The notes below the pieces were generated by a model. That model saw only the letters and a program-made list of their open reading frames with translations. It did not search any database and was not told where the DNA came from. Positions 8,732-17,249 of a stretch of DNA of 64,000 nt are shown here, one piece after another. The first letter of the stretch is position 1; each line of letters begins with the position of its first letter. Source of the stretch: Mesorhizobium muleiense (GTDB lineage Bacteria > Pseudomonadota > Alphaproteobacteria > Rhizobiales > Rhizobiaceae); contig NZ_FNEE01000007.1 of NCBI RefSeq assembly GCF_900099905.1, positions 186,001 to 250,000 of the forward strand, read 5' to 3'. The translations under genes and the position numbers were made by a program.

Positions 8732-9205
8732 CTACGTCATTCGCCCCCACGCCTGAAAGATGCGCGGCAGGGATATGGTCGTGTCCGACCGGTCGGCAAA
8801 GGCTTTGCTCTCGCGCGTCACATGGTCGACCTCTTCGGCGGAAGCGATGCCCGATGTCATGATCGCCTCGGCGATCGCCGCCATGGTGAGCGACGTGGTC
8901 TGCTTGATGTCGCGGCTTCGCCCGAAGGGCTGGACGAGACAGGTATCGACACTGGCAAAGCCCGCGCTCTCCAGAAGGCGGACCAGCCGGCGCCCGATGA
9001 ACGGGTCGCCGCCGCGCGCCTTGAGCGTCGCGACAAAGAGCTCGCGATAGCGTTCGACGGCCGGACAAGGCGGATCGCAGAACTGGCCGGCATAGTCGAT
9101 GTCCTCGACGATCAAGACGCCGCCGGGCGCCAGTCCCGCCCTCGCTCTCGCCAGCACATTCTCCGGCCTCGCGAGATGCGTGAGTACGAACCGGATATAG
9201 ACCAA
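8732..9205 (-). pseudogene. Class I SAM-dependent methyltransferase, N-terminally truncated
   Basis: The readable 157 residues match the second half of a class I methyltransferase. FVLTHLARPENVL is the motif after the acidic loop, then LAPGGVLIVEDIDYAG corresponds to motif III and its beta strand, and FIGRRLVRLLESAGF leads to the C-terminal strands. The SAM-binding glycine loop should lie upstream (higher coordinates), but 9206-9280 holds no in-frame motif I and only a TTG is available as start. The gene therefore appears cut by the accessory-region junction. The substrate cannot be told. Confidence 0.6.
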
Positions 9206-9277
9206 CGCGGCGCCCGCCGGCGCAACTCGCCTTGTTCGAATGATGGAGACGGCATGAAGCCGCGAGTGGTGAATAGC

Positions 9278-10324
9278 CTAGATGGGCGGGGGCTTCGGGA
9301 GCTTCCGAACCGTGCGGTGCGAGATGGCATAGGCGTCAGGGTAACGTCTCTGCGACGCCTCCGCGGACATGCGGTCGCAGGACCTCCAAGGTGGGGTCAC
9401 AAGGTGGCGCAGATTCTGTGGCATGACTTTGCCATCGTTCTCCTTCGGGGGAGCACAGGCCGTCAGTTTGGACAGAACCTGCATGCCATAGTAGGGGTCT
9501 GGTGTAAGTCCGCTTGCGTCCTTGAGACCTGGGCTAAACTTCACGTAACGAACCGGTGGCCAGTCGGCCCAGTAAAATATCTCCTCAAATGGTGTATCGG
9601 CAAGATAACCATATCGGGTCCCGCTGATGTTCACTTTGTTCATCTTGGGGTGTTCGCCGGGCCTTATAACGAGTGTGCTGCCAAGTATCGACGAATAGCT
9701 AATCGTCGCCCCTTCAAAATTCCCGCTCAATTGGCCGAACACAACTGTGAAGTCGGTTGCGACCACGTTTCTGAAATCTGCACTGAAGGCCATCTTGTCG
9801 ATTTTCCACCCTTGGAGCTCTGTGTGCTTAAGGTCAGCGTCAGTCATGGCGGCTACGTTCATGTAATCAGAGCGACCCTCATGGAGGGCAAACGTCACCC
9901 CAGCAATGATTGGCCGCTTCCGGCACTTTGCGCTTTCGTTATCCCAACTTCCGTAAGTCTGGCAGGACAGGTCGATACCGACGAGGCGGCTCCCTTGTTT
10001 ATGCAGAAGGGTGAGAGCTTCGCCTTTGCCGGTGTTGCCTACCGCGGGTCTCAGCAATCTATCCCATGCGCGAGCAATAGATTCATCTCGTCTTATTTCC
10101 CGCTCCGTGGCGCGGTCTCTAAGGTCTGTCCAGATCTGATAAGCAGTTGCGATCACCACGACAAAAGCTATGGCACCGGACACAGCTGCGAGGATCTTCG
10201 CTTGTTCGCTGTGAACACAAAAATCTGTGGCTCTTCTGGCGAATTTGTCAGGCAAAAACCGAAGGCAAACGAATGCGCACACCAGCAACAGTGCGACAAC
10301 CCCAAAGGGTACCATCTCAGACAT
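9278..10324 (-). CDS. Membrane-anchored protein with degenerate pentapeptide-like repeats
   Basis: ATG 10324 follows GGGGGAA on the minus strand and gives 348 residues. Two helices (about 6-23 and 43-63) anchor the protein. Then comes a charged linker, GNTGKGEALTLLHKQG and GIDLSC, a layout I recall from pentapeptide-repeat membrane proteins of rhizobia. The following part (about 185-280) has loosely spaced A/N-D/F-L/F-type fives such as TDADLKHTELQGW and SGNFEGATISYSS, consistent with a decayed right-handed beta helix. The C-terminus is cysteine-poor and unremarkable. No function is known. It lies alone on its strand and its base composition is more AT-rich than the core genes nearby. Confidence 0.6.
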   Translation of the reverse strand: MSEMVPFGVVALLLVCAFVCLRFLPDKFARRATDFCVHSEQAKILAAVSGAIAFVVVIATAYQIWTDLRDRATEREIRRDESIARAWDRLLRPAVGNTGKGEALTLLHKQGSRLVGIDLSCQTYGSWDNESAKCRKRPIIAGVTFALHEGRSDYMNVAAMTDADLKHTELQGWKIDKMAFSADFRNVVATDFTVVFGQLSGNFEGATISYSSILGSTLVIRPGEHPKMNKVNISGTRYGYLADTPFEEIFYWADWPPVRYVKFSPGLKDASGLTPDPYYGMQVLSKLTACAPPKENDGKVMPQNLRHLVTPPWRSCDRMSAEASQRRYPDAYAISHRTVRKLPKPPPI

Positions 10325-10386
10325 CGAACTTCCCCCAGCCTCTACGCTAAATCTAGATGTGCTCCCCCCCAAGGAATGGAGGCGAG

Positions 10387-11171
10387 ATGAACACGCATCC
10401 CCGTGAATTTCGGCTACCATTCCCCGACGCAATCGAAGCCGAGCAACCCCTTCTCGGCGCCATACTGAACTCGAATGACGCCTACTGGCGCGTCGCCGGG
10501 TTCCTGAAGCCGAACCATTTCGCCGACAAGCCGACGGCGCGCTTTACGAAACTATGGGCACGATGATCGCCGAGGGACGGCCGGTCAATCCGATTACGAT
10601 CAAGCCCTACTTCCCTGCTGACCAGATGGTCGGCGACCTGACGATGTTCGCCTATGTGATCCGACTCGCGTCTGAGGCGGTCACCATCTCAAGCGCCTAT
10701 GACTACGGCCGCGGCGTCATTGAGATGTGGGCCAGACATCAGCTGATTGCGACGGCACAGGATCTCGACGCGCTGGCCCGCAACATGCCCGTCGACATGA
10801 CGCTGGAGAAGATCATCGGGTAGACGGCCGACGAGCTCACCCGCATTGCCAGGGAAGGCAACGTGCGTTCTGCTTCGGTCCAATACGGTGTCATCCTTCC
10901 GAACGCCGTCACCAAAGCTGCCAAGTCCAGCGGTGACGCGACTTCCCGCATTCCATGGTTTCTGCCGGAAATCACTTCCGCGCTCGGCGATATCCGCCGC
11001 GGCAACTTGGTTGTCCGAGGCATTGGTGAACGCGTTCGTCGAGGATGGCAGCCTTCCCGGGTTGGAAGCGGCGATCGACGAGTATGGCAAGCTGAGCGAG
11101 CAGGAGCCGAGCGTAGAAGAATTGACGGCCGCTTCAACGCTGAAAGGGCCACGGAGCCGCCAACGACATAG
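10387..11171 (+). pseudogene. Broken phage-type replicative helicase (DnaB-like)
   Basis: From ATG 10387 the first 45 residues match the DnaB N-terminal domain (PDAIEAEQPLLGAILNSNDA, then FLKPNHFAD). Around 10540-10555 the reading frame shifts; the continuation ETMGTMIAEGRPVNPITIK is the expected next helix and runs to IIG at 10820. A TAG at 10821-10823 interrupts, after which TADELTRIAREGN and later IPWFLPEITSALGDIRRGN continue in the same frame like the start of the helicase core. No Walker A is found afterwards, and the frame moves again near 11020. At least one frameshift, one nonsense codon and a deletion are needed to explain it. This is a relic of a prophage or plasmid. Confidence 0.6.
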
Positions 11172-11187
11172 CCGCCCCGCCAGAACG

Positions 11188-11511
11188 CTAGCGCCACTCG
11201 CCAAAATCGAGGTGAATATTTATTGGACCGTTCTTGACGCCTGGTGGCCAACACTTCGGTATCGACCGGGATAGCCCTTCCGCAACGCTCTTGGCGGCGT
11301 CAGAATGTGGACTGTAGGACGTAACGGTGATCGTCTTCACGTTGCCGGCCTTGCTTAGTACCACCTGAAAATCAGCTTTCAATCCCGGAATGTCCGGAGT
11401 GGCAGCCGGTAACACAAGACATTTCGAGATTTGCCGTTCGAGCCGGCTCGCTTCATCAGCACGCGCGGTCACGGCGCACATGATCAAAGCCAAAGTTAAA
11501 ACACCCCGCAT
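11188..11511 (-). CDS. Small exported protein of unknown function
   Basis: From ATG 11511 (AAGGGG just upstream on the minus strand) the product is 107 residues. A clear signal peptide, MRGVLTLALIMCAVTARA, is followed by a 90-residue mature part with a Cys pair (KCLVLP and KCWPPG). The layout KADFQVVLSKAGNVKTITV ... AAKSVAEGLSRSIPKCWPPG resembles the small TonB/TolA C-terminal fold seen in exported rhizobial proteins, but the likeness is weak and I do not assign it. In-frame ATG codons further upstream (11517, 11550) would only lengthen the leader. Confidence 0.55.
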   Translation of the reverse strand: MRGVLTLALIMCAVTARADEASRLERQISKCLVLPAATPDIPGLKADFQVVLSKAGNVKTITVTSYSPHSDAAKSVAEGLSRSIPKCWPPGVKNGPINIHLDFGEWR

Positions 11512-11602
11512 TCCCATCCCCTTCGTTTGGTCGAAGGTTAACGTGAACACTCAGGCAGCGCAAAGGGCAGTCTAGTACTTTTGGGCGCGACGGCAGGCTG
11601 TA

Positions 11603-12090
11603 CCGGTCGCGCAATCGTGCTCGGACCGGAAGTATTCGGGGAGTGGTCGGGTAGTAGGGAGTCAGGGAGGATTAAATCCCGCCTGTCAATAACGACTGAT
11701 CATAGGCCCGATAGCGCTCCGGTCGTGCAACGCTACTGGGGCTGATGCCATTAGCAAGAAGGCCGGCTTCGTAGAGGGCCACTTCAGCGTTTGTCATTTC
11801 CGCTGCCTGCTCTGTTGCGCATAGTTCGGCCAGCCGTTTTGCCTTACGGCGAATGCCGCCTGCTGCCGTTAAGAGTCTCGCATCGAGCAATTGGCCGCCG
11901 TCACTGTCGTATTCTCTCAGGCTGTGCTCTACTTCGCGGTAAGCGCTCTCGGCGAGGCCGATAAAAAACGTCCTACCGTCTACATCTAACGTGCTGAAAT
12001 CGGTCATTTGTGCCTCCGCGCTGCTGGCCTGTTTAAAGAAATCGAGCCGAACCGCGGCAAGATCGTGCTCGGGACGGAGGTGTTCGAGGA
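11603..12090. repeat. Two degenerate direct copies of a 35-40 bp segment flanking one ORF
   Basis: 11603-11643 and 12049-12090 share GC-A-ATCGTGCTCGG-A/G-CGGA-A/G-GT-TTCG-G with scattered mismatches. Read on the plus strand they encode similar peptides (AIVLGPEVFGEW and KIVLGTEVFEEF). They look like two remnants of the same gene end and flank the ORF at 11672-12007. Confidence 0.45.
11672..12007 (-). CDS. Hypothetical protein, 111 residues
   Basis: Well-formed ORF with GGAGGC 6 bases before its ATG on the minus strand. The product is mostly alpha-helical by composition, acidic, with no signal peptide and no membrane segment. The segment TAAGGIRRKAKRLAELCATEQAAEMTNAEV suggests two amphipathic helices (listed here in two parts of the same stretch). 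I do not recognise the family. It is flanked by two degenerate direct repeats and sits among phage remnants, so it may be a cargo gene of the decayed element. Confidence 0.45.
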   Translation of the reverse strand: MTDFSTLDVDGRTFFIGLAESAYREVEHSLREYDSDGGQLLDARLLTAAGGIRRKAKRLAELCATEQAAEMTNAEVALYEAGLLANGISPSSVARPERYRAYDQSLLTGGI

Positions 12091-12120
12091 ATTCGTAATT
12101 AAACCGTCAAGGCGTCACGG

Positions 12121-12657
12121 CTATTGTTGGGCATCGGATGGATCTATCGAAACCAGCAGCAAATAGAAGGCATGATCGATCATACGCACTACTGCTCTGG
12201 CTTCTGCGATATGCTGCGAAATCTCGTCGATCGTTGCCAGTTGCGTGACGCGTTGCCCGGCCCTCGTTGATTTCCGTTTGATGCCTACGCGAGATGGCAG
12301 TTCGTCTGCGCCAACAATGACCATCTCTGGCCCAATCCGCCATTCACCATGGACGATTTCATTGCGGCGTTCGGCTAGAACTTTGGTGCGTTTGTAGATG
12401 TCGTCGGTCAGAGTTCCTAGCTCTGTGTCGTTGCTCAGAATCTTCATTGCCGAGCCGTACGCAATTGCTAGGCTTTCCGGCGAGATCGTTACGATGGACA
12501 GGAGGTTCGCGCCAAGGTCCCAGACCTTCAGACCTTGTGTCTGTAAGACGCAATTATAGCAGAATCGCAACCTCGTCGCGATCTTCTCGAACTCAACAAC
12601 AAACGTCCCGATGGCCAGATAATGCTCTGACCAATCGATATCTCTCATCTCTGCCAT
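12121..12657 (-). CDS. Hypothetical protein with HEPN-like RNxxxH motif
   Basis: 178 residues, all-alpha by composition, no signal peptide. RRNEIVHGEW at residues 97-106 fits the R-x4-6-H active-site motif of HEPN nucleases and nucleotidyltransferase partners, placed as usual near the start of a long helix. A second helix (about 135-165) follows. Many uncharacterised phage and island proteins share this arrangement. No MNT-type partner or toxin-antitoxin neighbour is visible. It could be a stand-alone RNase-type effector or merely a fold relative; the motif alone cannot decide. Confidence 0.5.
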   Translation of the reverse strand: MAEMRDIDWSEHYLAIGTFVVEFEKIATRLRFCYNCVLQTQGLKVWDLGANLLSIVTISPESLAIAYGSAMKILSNDTELGTLTDDIYKRTKVLAERRNEIVHGEWRIGPEMVIVGADELPSRVGIKRKSTRAGQRVTQLATIDEISQHIAEARAVVRMIDHAFYLLLVSIDPSDAQQ

Positions 12658-12692
12658 CGGGCTGGCTCCTCATTGGTGCGGAGAAACTAATA

Positions 12693-13250
12693 ATGCAATT
12701 CACCGACGCTGTAACCGTCGCGGGAACGCGCCGGACTGAAGACGGCTATCTTGTCGCCGAGGCGCGCTGCGTGCGTACCGGCATTCCGGTTTACGCCGGC
12801 GACGAGGTCGGCAAGCCAGAGCTCAAGACGGTGCGGGTCTATCGCGGTCCTGATCATGTGTTCGCCGGCGCCTCGCTGCAGTCGTTCAGCCATGCGCCGG
12901 TGACGGTCAATCACCCGAAAGACATGGTGACGGCCGAGACCTGGAAGGATCTGGCCGTCGGCGAGGTCAGCACCGCCGCCAAGAAGGACGGCGAGTGGAT
13001 CATGCTGCCGCTGATCCTCTAAGATGCCGCCGCCATCAAATCCGTCGAGGATGGCAAGCGCGAACTCAGCGCCGGCTACTCCTGCACGCTGGACTGGACG
13101 CCAGGCACGTCTCCTGATGGGCAGGCCTTCGATGCCCAGCAGCGAGATATCAAGATCAACCACCTCGCGCTCGTCGATCGGCCCGGGCTGGTTCCAAGGC
13201 TCGCACCGGTGATGTTCGCCGGCCGGACCGGGCGTCAATGCGCCTTCGGT
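12693..13250 (+). pseudogene. Phage DUF2213 protein with one in-frame nonsense codon
   Basis: ATG 12693 opens a frame that reads as the DUF2213 family, found in phage head gene clusters next to portal and capsid genes. Matching blocks are DAVTVAGTRRTEDGYLVAEA, FSHAPVTVNHP near residue 70, VGEVS, then, after a TAA at 13020-13022, ELSAGYSCTLDW and IKINHLALVDRPG in the same frame. A single A-to-T change (AAA to TAA) explains the stop. Similarity fades after about 13200, so the C-terminus is lost or replaced. No portal, capsid or terminase gene remains next to it. Confidence 0.65.
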
Positions 13251-13405
13251 CGAGGCTCACATCCGCGACCAAAAGTCGAAAAACTGAAGACAAAAGCTGG
13301 AGCATCAGGCAGCCAAACGTCTTCGTTTGGCGTTCGATAAGGTACGTCAAAACAAAGAGTAAGGGCGCGACTTTGTGGTTTTGGTTCCATCGAGACGCAA
13401 GCGCT

Positions 13406-14317
13406 CTAGACGCGACTTTCCAGCCGCATGAGCATATAGTCGACCTCTTGTCTGGCCGCCCCCGACAATGCACTGCCCGGCTTGCGCTGGGCGTCCGACG
13501 CGATGGCGCCGCGCTTCATCATCACATATTTGCGTACCGCAAGTCCCACGCCGGGTTGCTGCTCATAGCGCAGGTAGGGCAGGTGGGCGTCGAAAAGATC
13601 GTGCGCCTTGTCGCGCTCGCCGGCGGCGGACAGTTTCACCATGTCGACCAGCATATCGGGGAAGGCATAGCCGGTCATCGCGCCGTCGGCACCGCGCTCC
13701 ATCTCGAAGTCGAGAAAGAGGCCGCCATTACCGGTAAGGATCGACAGCGGCCGCAGCGAGCCGTCGTTTTGGAAACCGCGCAGCGCGCTGATCTTCTCCA
13801 GGCCCGGCCAGTCCTCGTGCTTGAGCATGAAGCAGGCCGGGTTGTCGGTGACGATGCGGCGGATGACGGCCGGCGTCATGATGACCGAAAGGGTCAGTGG
13901 ATAATCCTGCAGGACGAAAGGAACATCCTCGCCGGCCGCTTCGGATGCGTTGCGGAAATAGGTGACGATCTGGTCGTCGGTGCGCAGCGCCGGCGGCGGC
14001 GCGATCATCACGCCCTGCACGCCAAGCTCCATCGCGGCGCGCGCAAGGCTGCGCATGGCGGCGAAGCCAGGGGCGGAGACGCCCACGATGACCGGCAGCC
14101 TGGTGCGCGCCACGACACGTTTGACGATCTCGATCGATTCGCCGGCGTCGAGCTTCGGGGCCTCACCCATGATGCCGAGGATTGTCATGCCATCGACGCC
14201 GCAGCGCTCGTAGAAATCGACCATCGAATCAAGCGATTCCCAGTCGATCTTGCCATCCGCCTCGAACGGCGTCGGGGCAATGGTGTAGACGCCTTTGGTG
14301 TCAGGGCCGATGGCCAT
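13406..14317 (-). CDS. Dihydrodipicolinate synthase / N-acetylneuraminate lyase family aldolase
   Basis: 303-residue class I aldolase. Visible residues are the Schiff-base lysine K166 in FMLKHEDWPG, the partner tyrosine Y139 in LQDYPLT, and the substrate loop G48-x-x-G51-E52 (GIMGE in place of the usual GTTGE, which argues against a plain DapA). The barrel start TPF is at residues 16-18. Substrates in this family are pyruvate with a semialdehyde or sugar acid; the altered loop suggests a non-lysine role, for example keto-deoxy sugar acid or hydroxyproline-type chemistry. No partner gene is adjacent, so the substrate is open. It starts at ATG 14317 with AGGAGG upstream on the minus strand. Confidence 0.85.
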   Translation of the reverse strand: MAIGPDTKGVYTIAPTPFEADGKIDWESLDSMVDFYERCGVDGMTILGIMGEAPKLDAGESIEIVKRVVARTRLPVIVGVSAPGFAAMRSLARAAMELGVQGVMIAPPPALRTDDQIVTYFRNASEAAGEDVPFVLQDYPLTLSVIMTPAVIRRIVTDNPACFMLKHEDWPGLEKISALRGFQNDGSLRPLSILTGNGGLFLDFEMERGADGAMTGYAFPDMLVDMVKLSAAGERDKAHDLFDAHLPYLRYEQQPGVGLAVRKYVMMKRGAIASDAQRKPGSALSGAARQEVDYMLMRLESRV

Positions 14318-14727
14318 GAGTTCCTCCTAAATCCAGCTTTCAATCATAACGCAGGACCGACGGTCCGATCCAACCCGGCAGTCGGTCCGGACGGGCGGGG
14401 TCCCGTCCGTCGTTCCATCGTATGCGGACAAATGGTTGGCCGCTCTGGACAATGGCTGCACGGGATTGCGCCGTGGGTCGAAACCCGCGGAAAAGAGAAG
14501 GTGTTGAGCCGTCGGACAATGCAATCATGCTCAGCGAGCCGTCAACCTTCTTACGCCGCGAGTTCAGCAGCTGCAGGCGGCGATCCGTGCGGCGATTGAC
14601 GTCAAGGGCTGTCGATCCTGGGGAATGACTTTGCCAAAGTGAAAATCCAGCTTTAACCTTCCGCAATGCATTCCAGGTCGAGCATCCGGTTTTGCCTGGG
14701 AAAGCCGCACGCAACGGAGCCCTATTT
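14318..14727. other. Divergent intergenic region between aldolase and GH32 genes
   Basis: Short open frames exist on both strands but look like chance. AATCCAGCTTT occurs twice (14331-14341 and 14645-14655), once near each gene start. This could be a shared regulatory site, but two copies of an 11-mer are weak evidence. Confidence 0.35.
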
Positions 14728-16440
14728 ATGAGTGACAGCCAGGTAAGGATTGCGGCCGGGAACACCATTCGAAGCCTGCATGCCGATCTGCCGGTCAACG
14801 CCACCTTCCATATCTGGCTCAAGGCGACCAAGCCGGACGTTCCGGGCTCGCTGTCGTTTTCCAATGTCCGTGGCAAGTTCGGCGAGGTGAGCGTCGCGAA
14901 CGCCGAAGAGCATGAATTCAGAATTTTTCACGTCTTCGGCGGCGGCAGTGTCGAACTGGATTACGATGCGGATCAGACCTCGGTTTCGGTTGCCTACTGG
15001 TTCGCATTGGCCGACGTGCTGGAGACAGGCATTACAGTTCTCCACACCAATCCGGGAAATGCCCCACCGAACATCCCCGACAGCTATCATTTTCGTCCGC
15101 CGTTCGGCTGGATGAACGATCCGAACGGATTTGGCCGGTTTGGAGGCCGCCCACATCTGTTCTATCAGCATTATTCGCATGGCCTTCGCTGGAACACGAT
15201 GCATTGGGGGCACGCCGTCTCTTCGGATTATTTGCGGTGGCGTCATATGCCCATCTTCCTGTTTCCGTCGGAAGATCTCACCGCCAGGCCCGACAAACGG
15301 GGCGGCGCCTATTCCGGCTCGGCCATCCCGCTTGCCGATGGCCCGGGCATTCGCGTCTTTTTCACCGAGCAGGTACAGGACCGTATCCCGGAACAGCAGA
15401 TCCAACTCACGGCCACTTCCAGCGACCTCATCATGGCGGGAGATGCGCACGTCATCCTGCCATACCGCCCGCTTGACCAGGGATTGACAGCGGATTTTCG
15501 TGACCCATACGTCTTCAGGGGACCGGATGGCCTTTGGAAAATGCTGCTGGGCAGCCAGAGCGATGAAGGCGGCGTTGTCCTGCTCTACGAAACCCGTGAC
15601 CATACGGCCGCCACCGGCTGGACGTATGTCGGCAAGCTTCTGGTCGAGAAACACTATCGGACGACGGCGATCGAATGCCCCTGTCTGCTGCCGCTCGACG
15701 GGCCTGCGACCGATCCCGCGACGCGCTGGGTTCTGATTCTCGGGCTGATGAACAGTGAAGACCAGTCGACCCGGCGCAAGAACCTGACAATGGCCATTGT
15801 CGGCTGGTTCGATGGTCGGACCTTTGCCAAGGAATTCGAACAGGAACTGGACTTCGGGACGGATAATTACGCCTTCCAGGCCTTCGCCGACGGCGATGCC
15901 ATTGTTGGCATAGGCTGGCTTGCCAACTGGGCCGACACCGGGCCGGCAATCGATTTCCCCACAGCCATGACGTTGCCTCGCAATATCCATCTGTCTGCAG
16001 GCGAGTTGCACACCCCGCCCATCGGCGCTGCCGAGAGCCTGCGGAGCCATATTCTGGACCGGACACGCCTCGCAGCCGGAGAGCAGGTAAGCTTTATCAA
16101 CGGCGCCGTCGAAATCCTGTTCGAGCTGGAAAAGCCGGGTGCCCATTTCCACTTGAAGCTGCAACATCCAACTGTCCGGCTCGAGGTTGTCGTCGACGAC
16201 GAGGGACTTGCCATTCGTCATGGAGACGACGCAGTGGAATCCCCTCACTATATTGCCAAGGGAGCCCGTCCAAAACGGCTGCGGATATTCCTCGACTACG
16301 GATCGATCGAGGTTTTTGCGGATCGCGGCCGTTGGGCCGGCACGAAACGGATCAGCGGTTTTGATGCGGTGCAATCGGCACGCCTCATCGCCGAAACGGG
16401 CGCCATTCTACACGCGACGGTATGGGCGCTCAAACCGTGA
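14728..16440 (+). CDS. Glycoside hydrolase family 32 (beta-fructofuranosidase)
   Basis: 570 residues from ATG 14728 (GGAG upstream). It has an N-terminal beta-rich extension of about 115 residues, then the five-bladed propeller with all three acidic blocks: WMNDPNG (nucleophile Asp, about residues 127-133), FRDP (about 256-259) and ECP (acid/base Glu, about 314). A C-terminal beta-sandwich ends with DYGSIEVFADRG. There is no signal peptide, so it works in the cytoplasm. GH32 enzymes cleave beta-fructofuranosides such as sucrose. Facing it are mannosylfructose synthesis genes, whose product is itself a beta-fructofuranoside, so intracellular mannosylfructose or sucrose is the likely substrate (inference). 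The gene ends 20 bp from mfpsB, convergent. Confidence 0.9.
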   Translation: MSDSQVRIAAGNTIRSLHADLPVNATFHIWLKATKPDVPGSLSFSNVRGKFGEVSVANAEEHEFRIFHVFGGGSVELDYDADQTSVSVAYWFALADVLETGITVLHTNPGNAPPNIPDSYHFRPPFGWMNDPNGFGRFGGRPHLFYQHYSHGLRWNTMHWGHAVSSDYLRWRHMPIFLFPSEDLTARPDKRGGAYSGSAIPLADGPGIRVFFTEQVQDRIPEQQIQLTATSSDLIMAGDAHVILPYRPLDQGLTADFRDPYVFRGPDGLWKMLLGSQSDEGGVVLLYETRDHTAATGWTYVGKLLVEKHYRTTAIECPCLLPLDGPATDPATRWVLILGLMNSEDQSTRRKNLTMAIVGWFDGRTFAKEFEQELDFGTDNYAFQAFADGDAIVGIGWLANWADTGPAIDFPTAMTLPRNIHLSAGELHTPPIGAAESLRSHILDRTRLAAGEQVSFINGAVEILFELEKPGAHFHLKLQHPTVRLEVVVDDEGLAIRHGDDAVESPHYIAKGARPKRLRIFLDYGSIEVFADRGRWAGTKRISGFDAVQSARLIAETGAILHATVWALKP

Positions 16441-16460
16441 CAAGGAGATATATTTCCAGT

Positions 16461-17249
16461 TCAGGATCGGGCGTCCGCAAATACCGACCAATGAACGAGG
16501 CCTTCGACGACGCCAAGGGCGAACTGTTCCTTGGCGCTGTAGATCAGCGGGTTGGCCCGCGCCATGTCAAGCAGTTCGGGAAGCGCATTGGCAACGACAA
16601 TCCCGCGCGCACCGGGCAGCTCGAACATGCTGCGGTCGTTGTTGGTATCGCCGGCGACGACCACCTCATCGAGGCCGATGCCGAGCTCATTGCACAGCCA
16701 GGCCAGCGCCTGGCCCTTGTCTGCTGAGCGCGGCAGGATGTCGAGATCGCGTCCGCTCGAATAAACCATTGTCACCGACAGGCCGGCCTCGGCCAAAGCA
16801 CGCTCGATGCTGGCAAGGGCTTCCGGACTTGCGTCGAGCAGGTACCAGCTCGATTTGAAGGCGTGTTGATAGCCGTCGGGTTGGCGGACGGTGTCTTTGA
16901 GCGACCCGAGCACCGCATCGATCTTTTCAAGCGACCAGCCTTCCGAAAATCTTTGGGTAAAATGCCCCAAATCAGTAAAGTGTGCGAGGCGCGAGGTGTG
17001 CCGCGGACCGGCGAGCATCGTGCCGACACCGCCGATCACATAGTCCGGCGCCGGCAGGGCGACTTCGTCGACGAAGTTCAAGATATCGTCGGCCAGGCGA
17101 CCGCTGTTGTAGACGAGAACCGGCCGGTGCTCGGGATCGAGCGCTTGCCATTTCAACCGAAATCGTGACGTCGCCGGCGCGTCGCCCGCCAGGGTCCCGT
17201 CGAGATCACTCGACAAAAGCGCGATCGGTTTCAATCGCCGTCGTTCCAC
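16461..17249 (-). CDS. mfpsB: Mannosylfructose-phosphate phosphatase (sucrose-phosphate-phosphatase-like HAD)
   Basis: 262-residue HAD-IIB hydrolase of the sucrose-phosphate phosphatase group. It has motif I DLDGTL (about residues 15-20), motif II region VYNSGR, motif III lysine in SADKGQAL, and motif IV GDTNND (about 198-203). It removes the phosphate from the disaccharide phosphate made by the enzyme encoded upstream, whose gene end it overlaps by 19 bases. In Agrobacterium this pair makes mannosylfructose, a compatible solute. Alternative: plain sucrose-phosphate phosphatase. Confidence 0.8.
   Translation of the reverse strand: MERRRLKPIALLSSDLDGTLAGDAPATSRFRLKWQALDPEHRPVLVYNSGRLADDILNFVDEVALPAPDYVIGGVGTMLAGPRHTSRLAHFTDLGHFTQRFSEGWSLEKIDAVLGSLKDTVRQPDGYQHAFKSSWYLLDASPEALASIERALAEAGLSVTMVYSSGRDLDILPRSADKGQALAWLCNELGIGLDEVVVAGDTNNDRSMFELPGARGIVVANALPELLDMARANPLIYSAKEQFALGVVEGLVHWSVFADARS

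Noticed and set aside
8564..10390. 608-residue plus-strand frame over 8.5-10.4 kb
   Set aside because: The minus-strand reading gives recognisable methyltransferase and membrane-anchored proteins with ribosome binding sites; the plus-strand product resembles nothing.
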